Positions 50,426 to 59,585 of a stretch of 64,000 bases of DNA are shown in pieces (within the stretch, counting starts at the first letter, position 1; every line of letters begins with the position of its first letter). The notes under the pieces are model-generated. The model was not told the DNA's origin. It was given only the letters and a program-made list of their open reading frames with translations, and made no database searches. This DNA comes from Leadbetterella sp964563435 (GTDB lineage: Bacteria; Bacteroidota; Bacteroidia; Cytophagales; Spirosomataceae). The translations under genes and the position numbers were made by a program. The stretch covers positions 62,001 through 126,000 of the forward strand of contig CAZLXI010000009.1 in NCBI GenBank assembly GCA_964563435.1, written 5' to 3'.

Positions 50426-51475
50426 TTACACCTCATTTGCCATACGTGTAAACTTATTCCTGTACTCGATGGGCGTAAGTCCTGTGATCTTTTTAAATGT
50501 ATCTCTGAACGATTTTGTGTCTGTATAGCCCACATCAAACATGATTTCAGATACATTCCTCCGGGAGGCTTCAAAAGACTTTTTGGCGGCTTCTATTCGT
50601 ACTCTTTGTATGTACTCTATGGGTGTATTGTTGGTAGCGTCTTTAAATTTTCTTTCAAAAGTTCTCCGGCCGGTATGGATCAGTTCAGCCAGCGTATCTA
50701 TTGATATTTTATTACAATAGTGCTTTTCGATATAATCCTGCACTTTCTGAATATCCTCATGGCCGTGATTTCGCTGACCTTTGAATATCGCAAACTGAGA
50801 CTGACTATCCCGTCCGATATCCAACGCAAAATATTTTGAGATCATGATAGCGGTTTCCTTGTCTGCAAACTTCTCTACCAGGTACAATATTAAATTCCAT
50901 AAGCTGGTTGCCCCGCCACTGCTGTAAATATTATCGTGTTCGGTTATTATCGCGCCATCCTCTACTTCCACCTCCGGATATCTTTCTTTAAACTCGTTGA
51001 TATAAGCCCAGTGCGTTGAGCATTTTTTACCATTGAGCAAACCCGTTTCGGCTAAAAGAAAAGCGCCGATACACAAACTGGCAAGGCTTGAGCCATTCTC
51101 ATGCAGTTTCTTAAAATAAGGTATCGCATCAGCATTGGCCTGAATTCCTTTGGTGGCATCACCAAAGGTAGGAGGTATGATCAGCAGGTCGGTTGCAGTC
51201 ACCTCTTTAAGGAGCCTGTCGGTCTTTATGGTATATTCGCCGTTATTAGCGGGTACATATTCCTGTAAGCCCACATATTCCACTTTGAAAACAGGCTTTT
51301 TACCCAATGCGGTTAAAAACTCATTGGCGGTATGAAAGGTTCTGAATGGCGGTGTAACGGCCTCGATTACCCCATACTCAGGTACAAAGACAGAGATCTG
51401 CATATCAACCAGCGTATTAAGCTGCAAGATAAAAATAGTTTTGTCATAATCCACCCCTGTAATTGTCATTTTCAC
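50426..51475 (-). CDS. GlxA-type regulator: DJ-1/PfpI domain plus AraC HTH
   Basis: The 349-residue protein has an N-terminal class I glutamine amidotransferase-like domain (about 1-185: LASLCIGAFLLAETGLLNGK, THWAYINEFKERYPEV) and a C-terminal AraC helix-turn-helix pair (about 245-345: ISIDTLAELIHTGRRTFERK, FDVGYTDTKSFRDTFKKITG). It is divergent from the SRPBCC gene, so it probably controls the cluster at 51.5-53 kb. It lies between that cluster and the encapsulin operon. The effector is not known. Confidence 0.87.
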   Translation of the reverse strand: MKMTITGVDYDKTIFILQLNTLVDMQISVFVPEYGVIEAVTPPFRTFHTANEFLTALGKKPVFKVEYVGLQEYVPANNGEYTIKTDRLLKEVTATDLLIIPPTFGDATKGIQANADAIPYFKKLHENGSSLASLCIGAFLLAETGLLNGKKCSTHWAYINEFKERYPEVEVEDGAIITEHDNIYSSGGATSLWNLILYLVEKFADKETAIMISKYFALDIGRDSQSQFAIFKGQRNHGHEDIQKVQDYIEKHYCNKISIDTLAELIHTGRRTFERKFKDATNNTPIEYIQRVRIEAAKKSFEASRRNVSEIMFDVGYTDTKSFRDTFKKITGLTPIEYRNKFTRMANEV

Positions 51476-51545
51476 AACAGCCGTAATTTCAGGTTATGCT
51501 GTAATTTTGAATCGTGAAATTTGATAAACAAAAAACGAATTAACA

Positions 51546-51971
51546 ATGGCACAAGCAACAAGAATTACGGTAGAAGCAACAGTAAATGCTCCCGTGGCAA
51601 AAGTTTGGAAGGCGTGGAATACCCCGGACGATATCATACAATGGAACACACCTGACCCGAGTTGGCATACCCCAAGCAGTGAAAACGATCTGAGAGCAGG
51701 CGGAAAGTTTAAGAACAGGATGGAAGCCAGAGACGGCAGCTTCGGATTTGACTTCGAAGGCATCTATGACCAGGTGGAGCTACATAAGGAAATTACGTAC
51801 ACCCTATCGGATGGAAGAAAGGCCACTACTTTGTTTACCGACCAAAATGGTCAAACCCATATCGAAACCACCTTTGATGCAGAAACAGAAAATGACCCTG
51901 AATTTCAGAAACAGGGATGGCAGGCTATCCTCGACAACTTTGTGAAATATGTTGAATCAACTGATTTATAG
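51546..51971 (+). CDS. SRPBCC/AHSA1-type START-like domain protein
   Basis: The 141-residue protein shows the SRPBCC/AHSA1 pattern: RITVEATVNAPVAKVWKAWN, FKNRMEARDGSFGFDFEGIY, TYTLSDGRKATTLF and a C-terminal helix QKQGWQAILDNFVKYVES. The fold binds hydrophobic ligands or chaperones; such genes next to GlxA-type regulators are common in Bacteroidota and have no agreed function. Spacing to the DoxX-like gene is 20 nt. Confidence 0.85.
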   Translation: MAQATRITVEATVNAPVAKVWKAWNTPDDIIQWNTPDPSWHTPSSENDLRAGGKFKNRMEARDGSFGFDFEGIYDQVELHKEITYTLSDGRKATTLFTDQNGQTHIETTFDAETENDPEFQKQGWQAILDNFVKYVESTDL

Positions 51972-51991
51972 ACCGTTTGATAGTAAATAAC

Positions 51992-52354
51992 ATGAAGAAG
52001 AATAAAATCATCTTTTGGGTTGCCATGACCATCATTGTTCTTTGGGAAGGTGTGATGCCGCTTGGCACTCTGCTGTTTTCCCCGCAGTATGCGAATGCAG
52101 GTACAAAACCGTTGGGCTATCCCGACTATTTTGCTCATGCACTTATCATTGCTAAAGTGCTCGGCGTATTTGCCATTTCGTATCCTAAAATACCCGGTAA
52201 GCTAAAGGAATGGGCCTATGCAGGACTCACCTTTAGTTTAATCTTTGCATTTATCAGTCATGCCTGCGTAGATCAAAATATCGGGTATATGCTGTTGCCG
52301 CTGGTGGTATTGGGCATTCTGGCCGTTTGTTACGTGTATAATCGTAAAATCTAA
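51992..52354 (+). CDS. DoxX-like small membrane protein
   Basis: From the ATG at 51992 the product is 120 residues with four hydrophobic segments (IIFWVAMTIIVLWEGVMPLG; FAHALIIAKVLGVFAISYPK; AYAGLTFSLIFAFISHACVD; LLPLVVLGILAVCYVYN). The layout is that of small DoxX-family proteins often found beside SRPBCC and AraC genes. An ATG at 51977 is possible but adds five residues without hydrophobic pattern. Confidence 0.8.
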   Translation: MKKNKIIFWVAMTIIVLWEGVMPLGTLLFSPQYANAGTKPLGYPDYFAHALIIAKVLGVFAISYPKIPGKLKEWAYAGLTFSLIFAFISHACVDQNIGYMLLPLVVLGILAVCYVYNRKI

Positions 52355-52368
52355 ACAAAGACACCGAT

Positions 52369-52560
52369 ATGTTTGACGACCCTGATTTACCAGGAGAAAT
52401 GACTACAACCCTATCGCTGAATGCGGTTTCGTGTGGCACCGAACTTAAAGTGGTACAGGAAAGGATGCCCGCAGTACCGGCAGAAATGTGTTACTTAGGC
52501 TGGCAGGAGTCGCTGGAGAAACTGATAAAGCTTACAGAGACTGAAATTCCGGATGCTTAA
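52369..52560 (+). pseudogene. Truncated SRPBCC-domain gene (C-terminal half only)
   Basis: The 63-residue frame begins FDDPDLPGEMTTTLSLNAVS and continues GTELKVVQERMP and CYLGWQESLEKLIKLTETEI. In full-length SRPBCC proteins FDDPDLPGEM lies in the middle of the domain, so the N-terminal half is lost here, apparently replaced by DNA that follows the DoxX gene. It may be translated from the ATG but would not fold alone. Confidence 0.65.
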
Positions 52561-52571
52561 TTTGATCTGCA

Positions 52572-52964
52572 ATGGCTAACTCTGATCGTGGTAAATGGGT
52601 GAGTGCGGTTTTCATTACATTTTCCGGCAATTGCAGGAAAGCACTCACTTATTACCAAACCTGCTTCGGCGGCACCTTGCATTTTGAAGCCCTTGAAAAG
52701 GAATTAGAAGGTTATACGGAAGTGCCTGTTGTCAGCGGGTCGCTTGTTTCTGACAGCGTAATCATTTATGGTTCAGACCTCGTACACAACGAAGGAAGAA
52801 CCCTCGGGAATTATCTGGCTATTTTTCTGCATTGTGAAAATACAGCCACCAGACAAGCGCTTATTGAAAAGCTGGGATTTAATCAACAGGATCTTTTTGG
52901 AGATGACCAAAAACTGGTCGAGATAACCGATGCATTTGATGTGAGGTGGGTGTTGGGGGTATAG
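52572..52964 (+). CDS. VOC-superfamily (PhnB-like) protein
   Basis: The 130-residue protein has VOC-type beta-alpha-beta-beta-beta motifs (WVSAVFITFSGNCRKALTYY; FGGTLHFEALEKELEGY; DSVIIYGSDLVHNEGR; FDVRWVLGV). It is close to PhnB/3-demethylubiquinone methyltransferase-like proteins, usually non-catalytic or unknown. It follows the truncated SRPBCC gene by 11 nt. Confidence 0.82.
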   Translation: MANSDRGKWVSAVFITFSGNCRKALTYYQTCFGGTLHFEALEKELEGYTEVPVVSGSLVSDSVIIYGSDLVHNEGRTLGNYLAIFLHCENTATRQALIEKLGFNQQDLFGDDQKLVEITDAFDVRWVLGV

Positions 52965-53110
52965 CAACGTTGCAGGTCAACATTTAATGCTTTAAAACAA
53001 AAGGGGCGATGAAATAATTTTCACCATCTCTTGTGAAGTCAGGGGGATGGCATGTATTTACGCATAACACCCTGAAAATGAAAAAAAGGTTGTTGATTGA
53101 TAAAAAATAA

Positions 53111-53133
53111 GGGGAATTCGCAATGAATTCCCC
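53111..53133. terminator. Terminator of tRNA-Glu
   Basis: GGGGAATTC (53111-53119) pairs with GAATTCCCC (53125-53133) around GCAAT. On the minus strand, the direction of tRNA transcription, it is followed by a T-rich run (TTATTTTTTATC). Confidence 0.85.
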
Positions 53134-53138
53134 TTACG

Positions 53139-53210
53139 TGACCCTACGGGGAATCGAACCCCGGTTTCATCCGTGAAAGGGACGTGTCCTAACCGCTAGA
53201 CGATAGGGCC
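53139..53210 (-). tRNA. tRNA-Glu (TTC anticodon)
   Basis: The minus strand folds into a full cloverleaf: acceptor GGCCCTA with TAGGGTC (one G-T pair), D-arm with AGCGGTTA loop, anticodon loop CTTTCAC (TTC at positions 34-36), T-loop TTCGATT and discriminator A. It is 72 nt long and CCA is not encoded. It lies between the VOC gene and the glycosyltransferase. Confidence 0.97.
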
Positions 53211-53470
53211 GGCTGGTCCCATAAATCGAAAAATAGCGTAACTTTTCACTTATGTCACGACCCCGTTTCCGAAATCGTGGTGCAAAAGTAGAGGCCTTTG
53301 GGGAAACTTCCAAACGGACTTCTGAAAATAAATCGGACTTTTTAGACGGCGCCTGAACCGTTTTATTCCAAGGTTCTAATTATAAATGCTTTGGGGAGAG
53401 AAGATGGGAAGACGCCGGGACTTTAAGATAAATTTTTGATCGCACCTGGCCGGATGAGATAAGAGTCTTC

Positions 53471-53478
53471 TATCTTTG
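53471..53478 (+). promoter_or_regulatory. -7 promoter element of the glycosyltransferase gene
   Basis: TATCTTTG, an exact TAnnTTTG match, 6 bp before the ATG. The transcript would have almost no leader. The rest of the 274-bp gap between the tRNA and this gene shows nothing else. Confidence 0.5.
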
Positions 53479-53484
53479 TGCCCG

Positions 53485-54522
53485 ATGAATAGTGTATTAA
53501 AGTATTCTGTGGTAGTGCCCGTTTTTAACCGGCCGAACGAGATCCTGGAACTGCTGGAAAGCCTCTCTGTCCAGACCTTCTCAGACTTTGAGGTGGTGAT
53601 CGTAGAAGACGGGTCTACTCAAACCAGTGAAGAGGTGGTCAAACAGTTTTCCACTCAGTTGAATATTCGCTATTACTATAAGGATAACTCCGGCCCGGGC
53701 GACTCCAGGAATTACGGAATGCAGATGGCCGGTGGAAATTATTTCCTGATCCTGGACTCCGACTGCATCCTTCCGCCGGAATATATGGCGGAAGTGGACC
53801 GCTCACTCCGGGAGGATTATGCAGATTGTTTCGGAGGTACCGATACCGCACTCGACAGCTTTACCGATATCCAGAAAGCCATCAATTTTGCCATGACCTC
53901 CGTGCTGACCACCGGGGGAGTAAGAGGCGCCTCGGAAAAGCTGGGAAAATTTCAGCCCAGGAGCTTTAATATGGGAATTTCAGAAAAGGCCTTCAGGGCG
54001 TCGGGCGGGTTCGGCAGAATTCATCCCGGCGAGGATCCTGACCTGACCATACGCTTGTGGAAGCTGGGCTTTGAAACGCGTCTTTTTAAAAGTGTATCGG
54101 TTTACCATAAGCGGCGGATCGACTGGGGTAAGTTTTATACCCAGGTCAATAAGTTCGGGAAAGTCAGGCCTATTCTCAACCGCTGGCATCCTGAATATGC
54201 TAAGCTCACCTACTTTTTCCCGGCGGCTTTCCTGGTGGGTGGTGTGATCGCGTGTGCGGCTCTCCTGCTGGGTTCACCCTACCCGATTCTGCTATATGTG
54301 CTGTATTTTGCAGCCTGCTTTTTGGTAAGCGCTGTACAGAATAAGAGTGTGAAGATAGGGGTATTGTCGCTCCGTGCCGTTATCACGCAATTTGTGGGCT
54401 ACGGTTCGGGTTTCCTGAAGTCGTTCTGGTCGGTGCAGGTATGGGGGAAAAAACCCGAAAGTGTTTTCCCCGGCCTGTTTTTTTCCGGAACTTCCGGTAA
54501 CGAATACCCACCCTCTTTATAA
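53485..54522 (+). CDS. Family 2 glycosyltransferase with C-terminal membrane segments
   Basis: The 345-residue protein has the GT2 start YSVVVPVFNRPNEILELLES, the nucleotide motif VVIVEDGSTQ, DXD-type ILDSDCILPP and FGRIHPGEDPDLTIRLWKLG, then two or three hydrophobic helices near the C-terminus (FFPAAFLVGGVIACAALLLG). It transfers a sugar at the membrane; donor and acceptor are unknown. The ATG at 53485 is chosen over 53476 because the latter lies within the -7 element. Confidence 0.9.
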   Translation: MNSVLKYSVVVPVFNRPNEILELLESLSVQTFSDFEVVIVEDGSTQTSEEVVKQFSTQLNIRYYYKDNSGPGDSRNYGMQMAGGNYFLILDSDCILPPEYMAEVDRSLREDYADCFGGTDTALDSFTDIQKAINFAMTSVLTTGGVRGASEKLGKFQPRSFNMGISEKAFRASGGFGRIHPGEDPDLTIRLWKLGFETRLFKSVSVYHKRRIDWGKFYTQVNKFGKVRPILNRWHPEYAKLTYFFPAAFLVGGVIACAALLLGSPYPILLYVLYFAACFLVSAVQNKSVKIGVLSLRAVITQFVGYGSGFLKSFWSVQVWGKKPESVFPGLFFSGTSGNEYPPSL

Positions 54523-54550
54523 AATAAGTCTCGGGTTAAACTCTTCGTTT

Positions 54551-55855
54551 TTATTCGGCTTCAGGAAGCGACGCCAGCGTATCGTGACTGGCCCGCAGGA
54601 TCTTGTTGGCCAGCTTACGGTCTATCTTCGCAGAAAGGAATAATGATTCAAATTGTGATGGCGCCAGGTAAACGCCCCGTTGCAGCATGCCATGAAAGTA
54701 TTTCCCAAATTTTGCCGTATCCGTTGATTTGGCCGTTTTGTAGTCGACGACCTTTTCTTTGGTAAAGAACAGGCTGTACATCGAGCCGATCTGGTTAACG
54801 GTGTAATCAAGGCCCAGCTCGCGGAGCGACTTATGCAGGCCTTCTGCTATATATTGGCCGGTTTCTTCCAGTTGTTCGTACACCTCTGGATGTTTTTTCA
54901 GGTGCTTCAGCATAGCCAGCCCTGCCGACATGGCAATGGGATTACCGGATAAGGTTCCGGCCTGGTACATCGGACCGGATGGGGCCACCAGCTGCATGAT
55001 CTCCTTTTTTCCGCCGTAGGCGCCCACGGGCATGCCGCCGCCAATGATCTTACCCATGGTGGTGAGATCGGGGAAGACGCCGAAACGTTCCTGAGCTCCG
55101 CCCGGAGCCAGACGGAAGCCCGTCATCACTTCATCGAAGATATAAACGATCCCCTCCCGGGTACAGATATCGCGCAGCGCCTGAAGGTAACCCTCACCGG
55201 GCAATACACAGCCCATATTGCCCACCACCGGTTCAATGATCAGGGCGGCGATCTGGCCTTTGTGCGCGCTGACCAGGGCTTTTACGGCTTCTATATTGTT
55301 ATAGGGGGCTGTCAGGGTATCCTGGAGAACAGAGGGGGTAATGCCCGGGCTGTCCGGTACCCCCAGACTGAGCGCGCCACTCCCGGCCGAGATAAGGAAA
55401 GCATCTCCGTGGCCGTGATAGCAACCTTCAAATTTAATGATCTTACTTTTGCCCGTATAAGCCCTTGCCAGCCGGATGGCCGACATGGTAGCCTCCGTAC
55501 CTGAATTCACCATGCGCACCATTTCAATGGAAGGAACCAGCTGGCATATCAACCGGGCCATTTCCACCTCTTTGATGGTAGGAGCGCCAAAGGAAAAGGA
55601 CGAGCGGATGGCTTTTCGCACGGCATTTTCCACCGGAGCGAAAGCATGTCCGAGGATCATCGGGCCCCAGGAGCCGATGAGATCAATGTACCTGTTGTTA
55701 TCTTCGTCGGTCAGGTAAGCTCCTTTGGCTCGTTTGATAAAACGGGGAATTCCTCCCACCGATTTAAAGGCCCTTACGGGAGAATTTACCCCACCGGGAA
55801 TATATTTTACAGCCTCATCAAAGGCTCTTTCACTGTTTTTGGGTTTACGGATCAT
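54551..55855 (-). CDS. hemL: Glutamate-1-semialdehyde 2,1-aminomutase
   Basis: The 434-residue protein is a class III aminotransferase with VPGGVNSPVRAFKSVGG (N-terminal GGVNSPVRAF), MVNSGTEATMSAIRLARAYT, FEGCYHGHGDAFL, IFDEVMTGFRLAPGGAQERF and the PLP-lysine region TTMGKIIGGGMPVGAYGG. It makes 5-aminolevulinate for heme from glutamyl-tRNA-derived semialdehyde. Its ATG overlaps the stop of the LppC-like gene by 4 nt, so both are coupled. Confidence 0.96.
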   Translation of the reverse strand: MIRKPKNSERAFDEAVKYIPGGVNSPVRAFKSVGGIPRFIKRAKGAYLTDEDNNRYIDLIGSWGPMILGHAFAPVENAVRKAIRSSFSFGAPTIKEVEMARLICQLVPSIEMVRMVNSGTEATMSAIRLARAYTGKSKIIKFEGCYHGHGDAFLISAGSGALSLGVPDSPGITPSVLQDTLTAPYNNIEAVKALVSAHKGQIAALIIEPVVGNMGCVLPGEGYLQALRDICTREGIVYIFDEVMTGFRLAPGGAQERFGVFPDLTTMGKIIGGGMPVGAYGGKKEIMQLVAPSGPMYQAGTLSGNPIAMSAGLAMLKHLKKHPEVYEQLEETGQYIAEGLHKSLRELGLDYTVNQIGSMYSLFFTKEKVVDYKTAKSTDTAKFGKYFHGMLQRGVYLAPSQFESLFLSAKIDRKLANKILRASHDTLASLPEAE

Positions 55856-57495
55856 CGATATACTTCTTCAAAATGCTGGTCCCGGTATTTCACAATGGGC
55901 ACAATGTCGTTCTGTTTTATTTTGTCACTGAAATCGTATCCGCTCAGGAGATAATCTTCTACATACTCTCCCCGCTCAATGTACCTTTGAAATGCATTAA
56001 GGCCGTCTTTCAGCATCGAACCGAAATAATGCACAATGTCATACCCCAGATAGCTGTAGTAGGAGGGAAGACCCGAGGTTCTGTCGAAATAGGCTTTTTC
56101 AAATTCTTTTACGGGCTCCCGTTCCCGGTTGACATATTCCGGGTAGATGAGGGCTATTTTGTTGGTAAAGGGAGAGGTATTCAGCCGGTCCCAGTTAAAA
56201 GAGCTGGCCGTAAGAATAACCTCGCAGTCGATATTGTTCATCGCTACGCTCTGCAGGAACCGGACACCCAGGTTATTGTCGGCCGCCAGAAAGATATGGC
56301 CCCGTTGTGGAGCCAGCTTCTGCCCGGTAAATTTTCCGACCTCGTTAACGGTATACCCCCTCTTCCGGGCCTCTGCTGCGTAGATCTGAGCAAAGAGGGA
56401 ATCTTTCCTGGCTTCACCGAAGTACACACTCACGGTTTTCGGCAAACCGGATGAGGCCGCATAATCTAGCGCCTTTTTGGCCTGTTGAGAATGAGAAGGC
56501 TGCATCAGGAATGCATTTTTGGATTCGGTAAGGAGTGAAAGGTTATTGGAAGTAGGGTGCACGTGGATCACCCGGTGATCATTCACGAATTTCTGGGCCA
56601 GCGTATTCGGGGCAGGGTAGAGGGGGCCCACCACCAGGTCCAGGTCCGAAAAACCGGCCTTTTTCTCCGCATTTTTGAATGCCTGGGCATCGCTTTTGAT
56701 ATCGTAGGTATGGAGGCTTATATGTACCCCCCGGCTATTCAGTTTTTCTGCTGCCACGGTCATTCCTGCATAGATATCATAAATATACCGGAAGGAAGCA
56801 GCGGTGGGGTCGGCACTGCTGAGTTCGAACGGAAGAAGAATTCCGAAATTGAGCACCTTATCGTATGATTTCTTGGCGACGGAAGGGCTTCCTTCTGGTT
56901 CTTCCGGTTCGAGTAACCCGAAACGATTGGTCAGCATATCCGAAAGCTCAAGATCAGCTTTGGTATTGTACCGGTTGCTTTGGATCTTATCAACCAGCGC
57001 GCGGGCAACGGGTTTGTAATTCGGGTATTTGTTGTACAGGCTTTTGAGCGCGGCTATGGTTTTGACGTTCTTCATGTATTCATCCATGACCCGTAGCTTC
57101 AGCGGGTTGAGGGCTGCATTGTCTATTTCATGCAGCGTTTTCAGTCCTTCTTCGTAATAGCCTTCTTCGAGGTTGATACGGGCATAAAGAATTTTTGCTT
57201 CATCGATCTTATCCCAGTCGGAATAAGAGGTCAGCAGGTTCCTGTACAGGATCTTTGCCTGGTACTTGTTCCCCTTTTTTTCAGCAGCCTGCGCGGCATA
57301 AAGGTAAGCATAGGGGGCTACGGCATTGGCATGGTTCCGGTTGGTGAGGGTGGAAAGTTTGCTGAAGGCCTCGTCATAACGGGCCTCTTCAAACAGGCTA
57401 ACCCCCTCTTTGTAGACATTAAAAAATTGCTGTTCAGAAAGTTGGGCGAAAAGCTTACCCGAGCAAATCAATAAGAATAAGAGCGACTTTTTCAT
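55852..57495 (-). CDS. LppC-like periplasmic ligand-binding protein with TPR region
   Basis: The 547-residue protein has a signal peptide (KSLLFLLICSGKLFAQ), helical repeats in the first 220 residues (LFEEARYDEAFSKLSTLTNR; LLTSYSDWDKIDEAKILYAR) and a type 1 periplasmic-binding fold after (ILLPFELSSADPTAASFRYI; DLVVGPLYPAPNTLAQKFVN; VRFLQSVAMNNIDCEVILTA). This is the LppC/LpoA or leucine-binding-like layout used as a peptidoglycan-synthesis scaffold or sensor. It overlaps hemL by 4 nt. The ATG at 57495 starts the signal peptide; one at 57543 is rejected. Confidence 0.8.
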   Translation of the reverse strand: MKKSLLFLLICSGKLFAQLSEQQFFNVYKEGVSLFEEARYDEAFSKLSTLTNRNHANAVAPYAYLYAAQAAEKKGNKYQAKILYRNLLTSYSDWDKIDEAKILYARINLEEGYYEEGLKTLHEIDNAALNPLKLRVMDEYMKNVKTIAALKSLYNKYPNYKPVARALVDKIQSNRYNTKADLELSDMLTNRFGLLEPEEPEGSPSVAKKSYDKVLNFGILLPFELSSADPTAASFRYIYDIYAGMTVAAEKLNSRGVHISLHTYDIKSDAQAFKNAEKKAGFSDLDLVVGPLYPAPNTLAQKFVNDHRVIHVHPTSNNLSLLTESKNAFLMQPSHSQQAKKALDYAASSGLPKTVSVYFGEARKDSLFAQIYAAEARKRGYTVNEVGKFTGQKLAPQRGHIFLAADNNLGVRFLQSVAMNNIDCEVILTASSFNWDRLNTSPFTNKIALIYPEYVNREREPVKEFEKAYFDRTSGLPSYYSYLGYDIVHYFGSMLKDGLNAFQRYIERGEYVEDYLLSGYDFSDKIKQNDIVPIVKYRDQHFEEVYR

Positions 57496-57551
57496 TGAAG
57501 TTAAGTCTGGTTGAAAAAAATATGGACTGCAAAAGCAGCCCAATTTACGAA

Positions 57552-59396
57552 TTATTTTTTTCTTTTCTGTTGCTGTTGCTTTTTCAGCTCATCGCTTTTT
57601 CGCTTCATCTCTTCAGATGCCTGCATCTGCTTTTCCAGAAAATCACTGAATTTATTCTTCTTTTGCGGCCTGGTCTGATAGTTCCGCTTATTATTTTCCA
57701 GGATGGCCAGGATCTTTTCCTCATTTACAAAGCGCTTTACGATCAGCTGTTGCGCGATGGTCACCAGGTTGGAAACCAGGTAATAGAAGCTCAATGCTGC
57801 CGGGAAGCTGTTCAGCACGAACATAAAAACCACGGGAAAGAAGTAGGAGATCTTCTTCATATCGATCGGCCCGGGCTGATCCGGTGTGTTCTGGTTATTA
57901 TAATAGGTGAATGCCAGACTGGATATGGTCATCAATACCACAAAAAGGCTCAGGTGGTTACCCAGGATCGGGAGATTAAAGCCCCATTGGATCAGGTTGT
58001 CGTAGGTGGAAAGGTCTTTGGCCCATAGGAATTCCTTCTGACGGAACATTGTCAGGTTCGGAAACAGGAAGAATACCGACATCAGGATAGGCATCTGAAG
58101 CAACAACGGAATACAACCGCTGAGCGGATTCACGCCCACCTGCTGATAAAGCTTCATGGTCTCCTGCTGTATTTTAACGGTATCATCGCCCACTCTTTCT
58201 TTAATGGCATTGATCTCCGGTGCCAGAACCCGCATTTTGGCGGAGCTCATGTAAGACTTGTAGATGAGTGGCGTCAGAACCAGCTTGATGATCAGCACCA
58301 CCACAATGATCAGGAAGCCGTAATTGGAAACGAATGATTCCACCCACGTAAAGAGGGGTACAAAAATGTAGCGGTTAATGGGTTTTACAATGTCGTAACC
58401 CAGGTAAAGGTTTTTCTGGAAGTCGTTACCCACTGCTTTCAGGTCTGCCAGCTCATTCGGCCCGAAATAATATTTGAACCGTGTTTTATTTCCGATCAGG
58501 TCGGCATAAGGGATCTCTGCGCTGGCCCGGGCGATTTTAACCGTGGTCGAATCCTGAGCCGGAGTCTCCAGGCTGAATCGGGCACGATCAAAATACGAAT
58601 TTTCAAAGACGATACCGCTGGTAAAGTATTTCTGGTAGAAGGTGAACCATTTAACAGGGAGCTTGGCATCTTCACTGTTACCCGACAGGCTGTTGGCACC
58701 TACCGCTTCAAAAGTATTTTCTTTATCGAAATAGTTGATCTGCGAGGCTTTCCGGTTCTCTTCCAGGTCATTTTCCAGCACCTGGATATGGTTTTCCCAG
58801 TTGAGCACCACCGGTGCATTCCGGAGCACACCTTCCAGGTCCTGTGTGCTGATATCATGCTCTATTTCGAAGCCTTTGGCCGCCAGGGTATAGGTTTTTT
58901 GCAATACTCCTCCCTGTATCTGCGCGGTAAATACCACACTTTGCGATTTTCCGTCCGGTACGGTACCGCTTACGGCATCTGTAGCAAAGCTGACATCGCT
59001 GAGTTTCAGCGAGCCGGTTTGCGTAGGGATCTCGAAGTCGAGATTCGAGCGGGTGCCGTCGAAAAGCACCATTTCGACATCTTTATGAGCAATAAAGTCA
59101 TTATAGGTCTTGTAATTTTTGAGTGCCACCTGCCGGATCACCCCGCCTTTGCTGGAGAAGGTCACCCTCAGGTCCTGGTTTTCCAGAACAATCTCTTTTT
59201 CAGGTACATTCTGCACTGTACTGTCGAGCAGAGGGTTTACAGGTTTAGGAGCGGCTACGGCTTCCGAAACTTTAGCAGGTTGTTCTTCTTTAGGGTCAAC
59301 GGAAGCTTCCGGTTTATAAAAAAATGAATACGCCGTGAACATGAGTACCATCAGCAGCAAACCGATGATATAATTTTTGTCTATTTTATTTTCCAT
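57552..59396 (-). CDS. yidC: Membrane protein insertase YidC
   Basis: The 614-residue protein has an N-terminal helix (IIGLLLMVLMFTAYSFFY), a large periplasmic beta domain (about 60-340) and the conserved insertase helices with IIVVVLIIKLVLTPLIYKSY, MKLYQQVGVNPLSGCIPLLL, SVFFLFPNLTMFRQKEFLWA and SYFFPVVFMFVLNSFPAALS. It inserts inner-membrane proteins with or without Sec. The basic C-terminal tail binds ribosomes. The leader contains ATCTTTACATCC, also upstream of the GH88 gene. Confidence 0.95.
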   Translation of the reverse strand: MENKIDKNYIIGLLLMVLMFTAYSFFYKPEASVDPKEEQPAKVSEAVAAPKPVNPLLDSTVQNVPEKEIVLENQDLRVTFSSKGGVIRQVALKNYKTYNDFIAHKDVEMVLFDGTRSNLDFEIPTQTGSLKLSDVSFATDAVSGTVPDGKSQSVVFTAQIQGGVLQKTYTLAAKGFEIEHDISTQDLEGVLRNAPVVLNWENHIQVLENDLEENRKASQINYFDKENTFEAVGANSLSGNSEDAKLPVKWFTFYQKYFTSGIVFENSYFDRARFSLETPAQDSTTVKIARASAEIPYADLIGNKTRFKYYFGPNELADLKAVGNDFQKNLYLGYDIVKPINRYIFVPLFTWVESFVSNYGFLIIVVVLIIKLVLTPLIYKSYMSSAKMRVLAPEINAIKERVGDDTVKIQQETMKLYQQVGVNPLSGCIPLLLQMPILMSVFFLFPNLTMFRQKEFLWAKDLSTYDNLIQWGFNLPILGNHLSLFVVLMTISSLAFTYYNNQNTPDQPGPIDMKKISYFFPVVFMFVLNSFPAALSFYYLVSNLVTIAQQLIVKRFVNEEKILAILENNKRNYQTRPQKKNKFSDFLEKQMQASEEMKRKSDELKKQQQQKRKK

Positions 59397-59585
59397 TCAG
59401 GAATTTGGTTAAAACTCGGCGCAAATTTCGGAAAAAATATTCACTTTATTCAACCCATTTTGGATTAAGTGGATGTAAAGATGGATGGCCGGTTATGGCA
59501 CCGGGCATATTTGGTGTATTGCCTGGCCGGTTTTAATTCATTATCAAAGAAATTCCGTATTTAACCCCGATACAAAAAACAGGGC

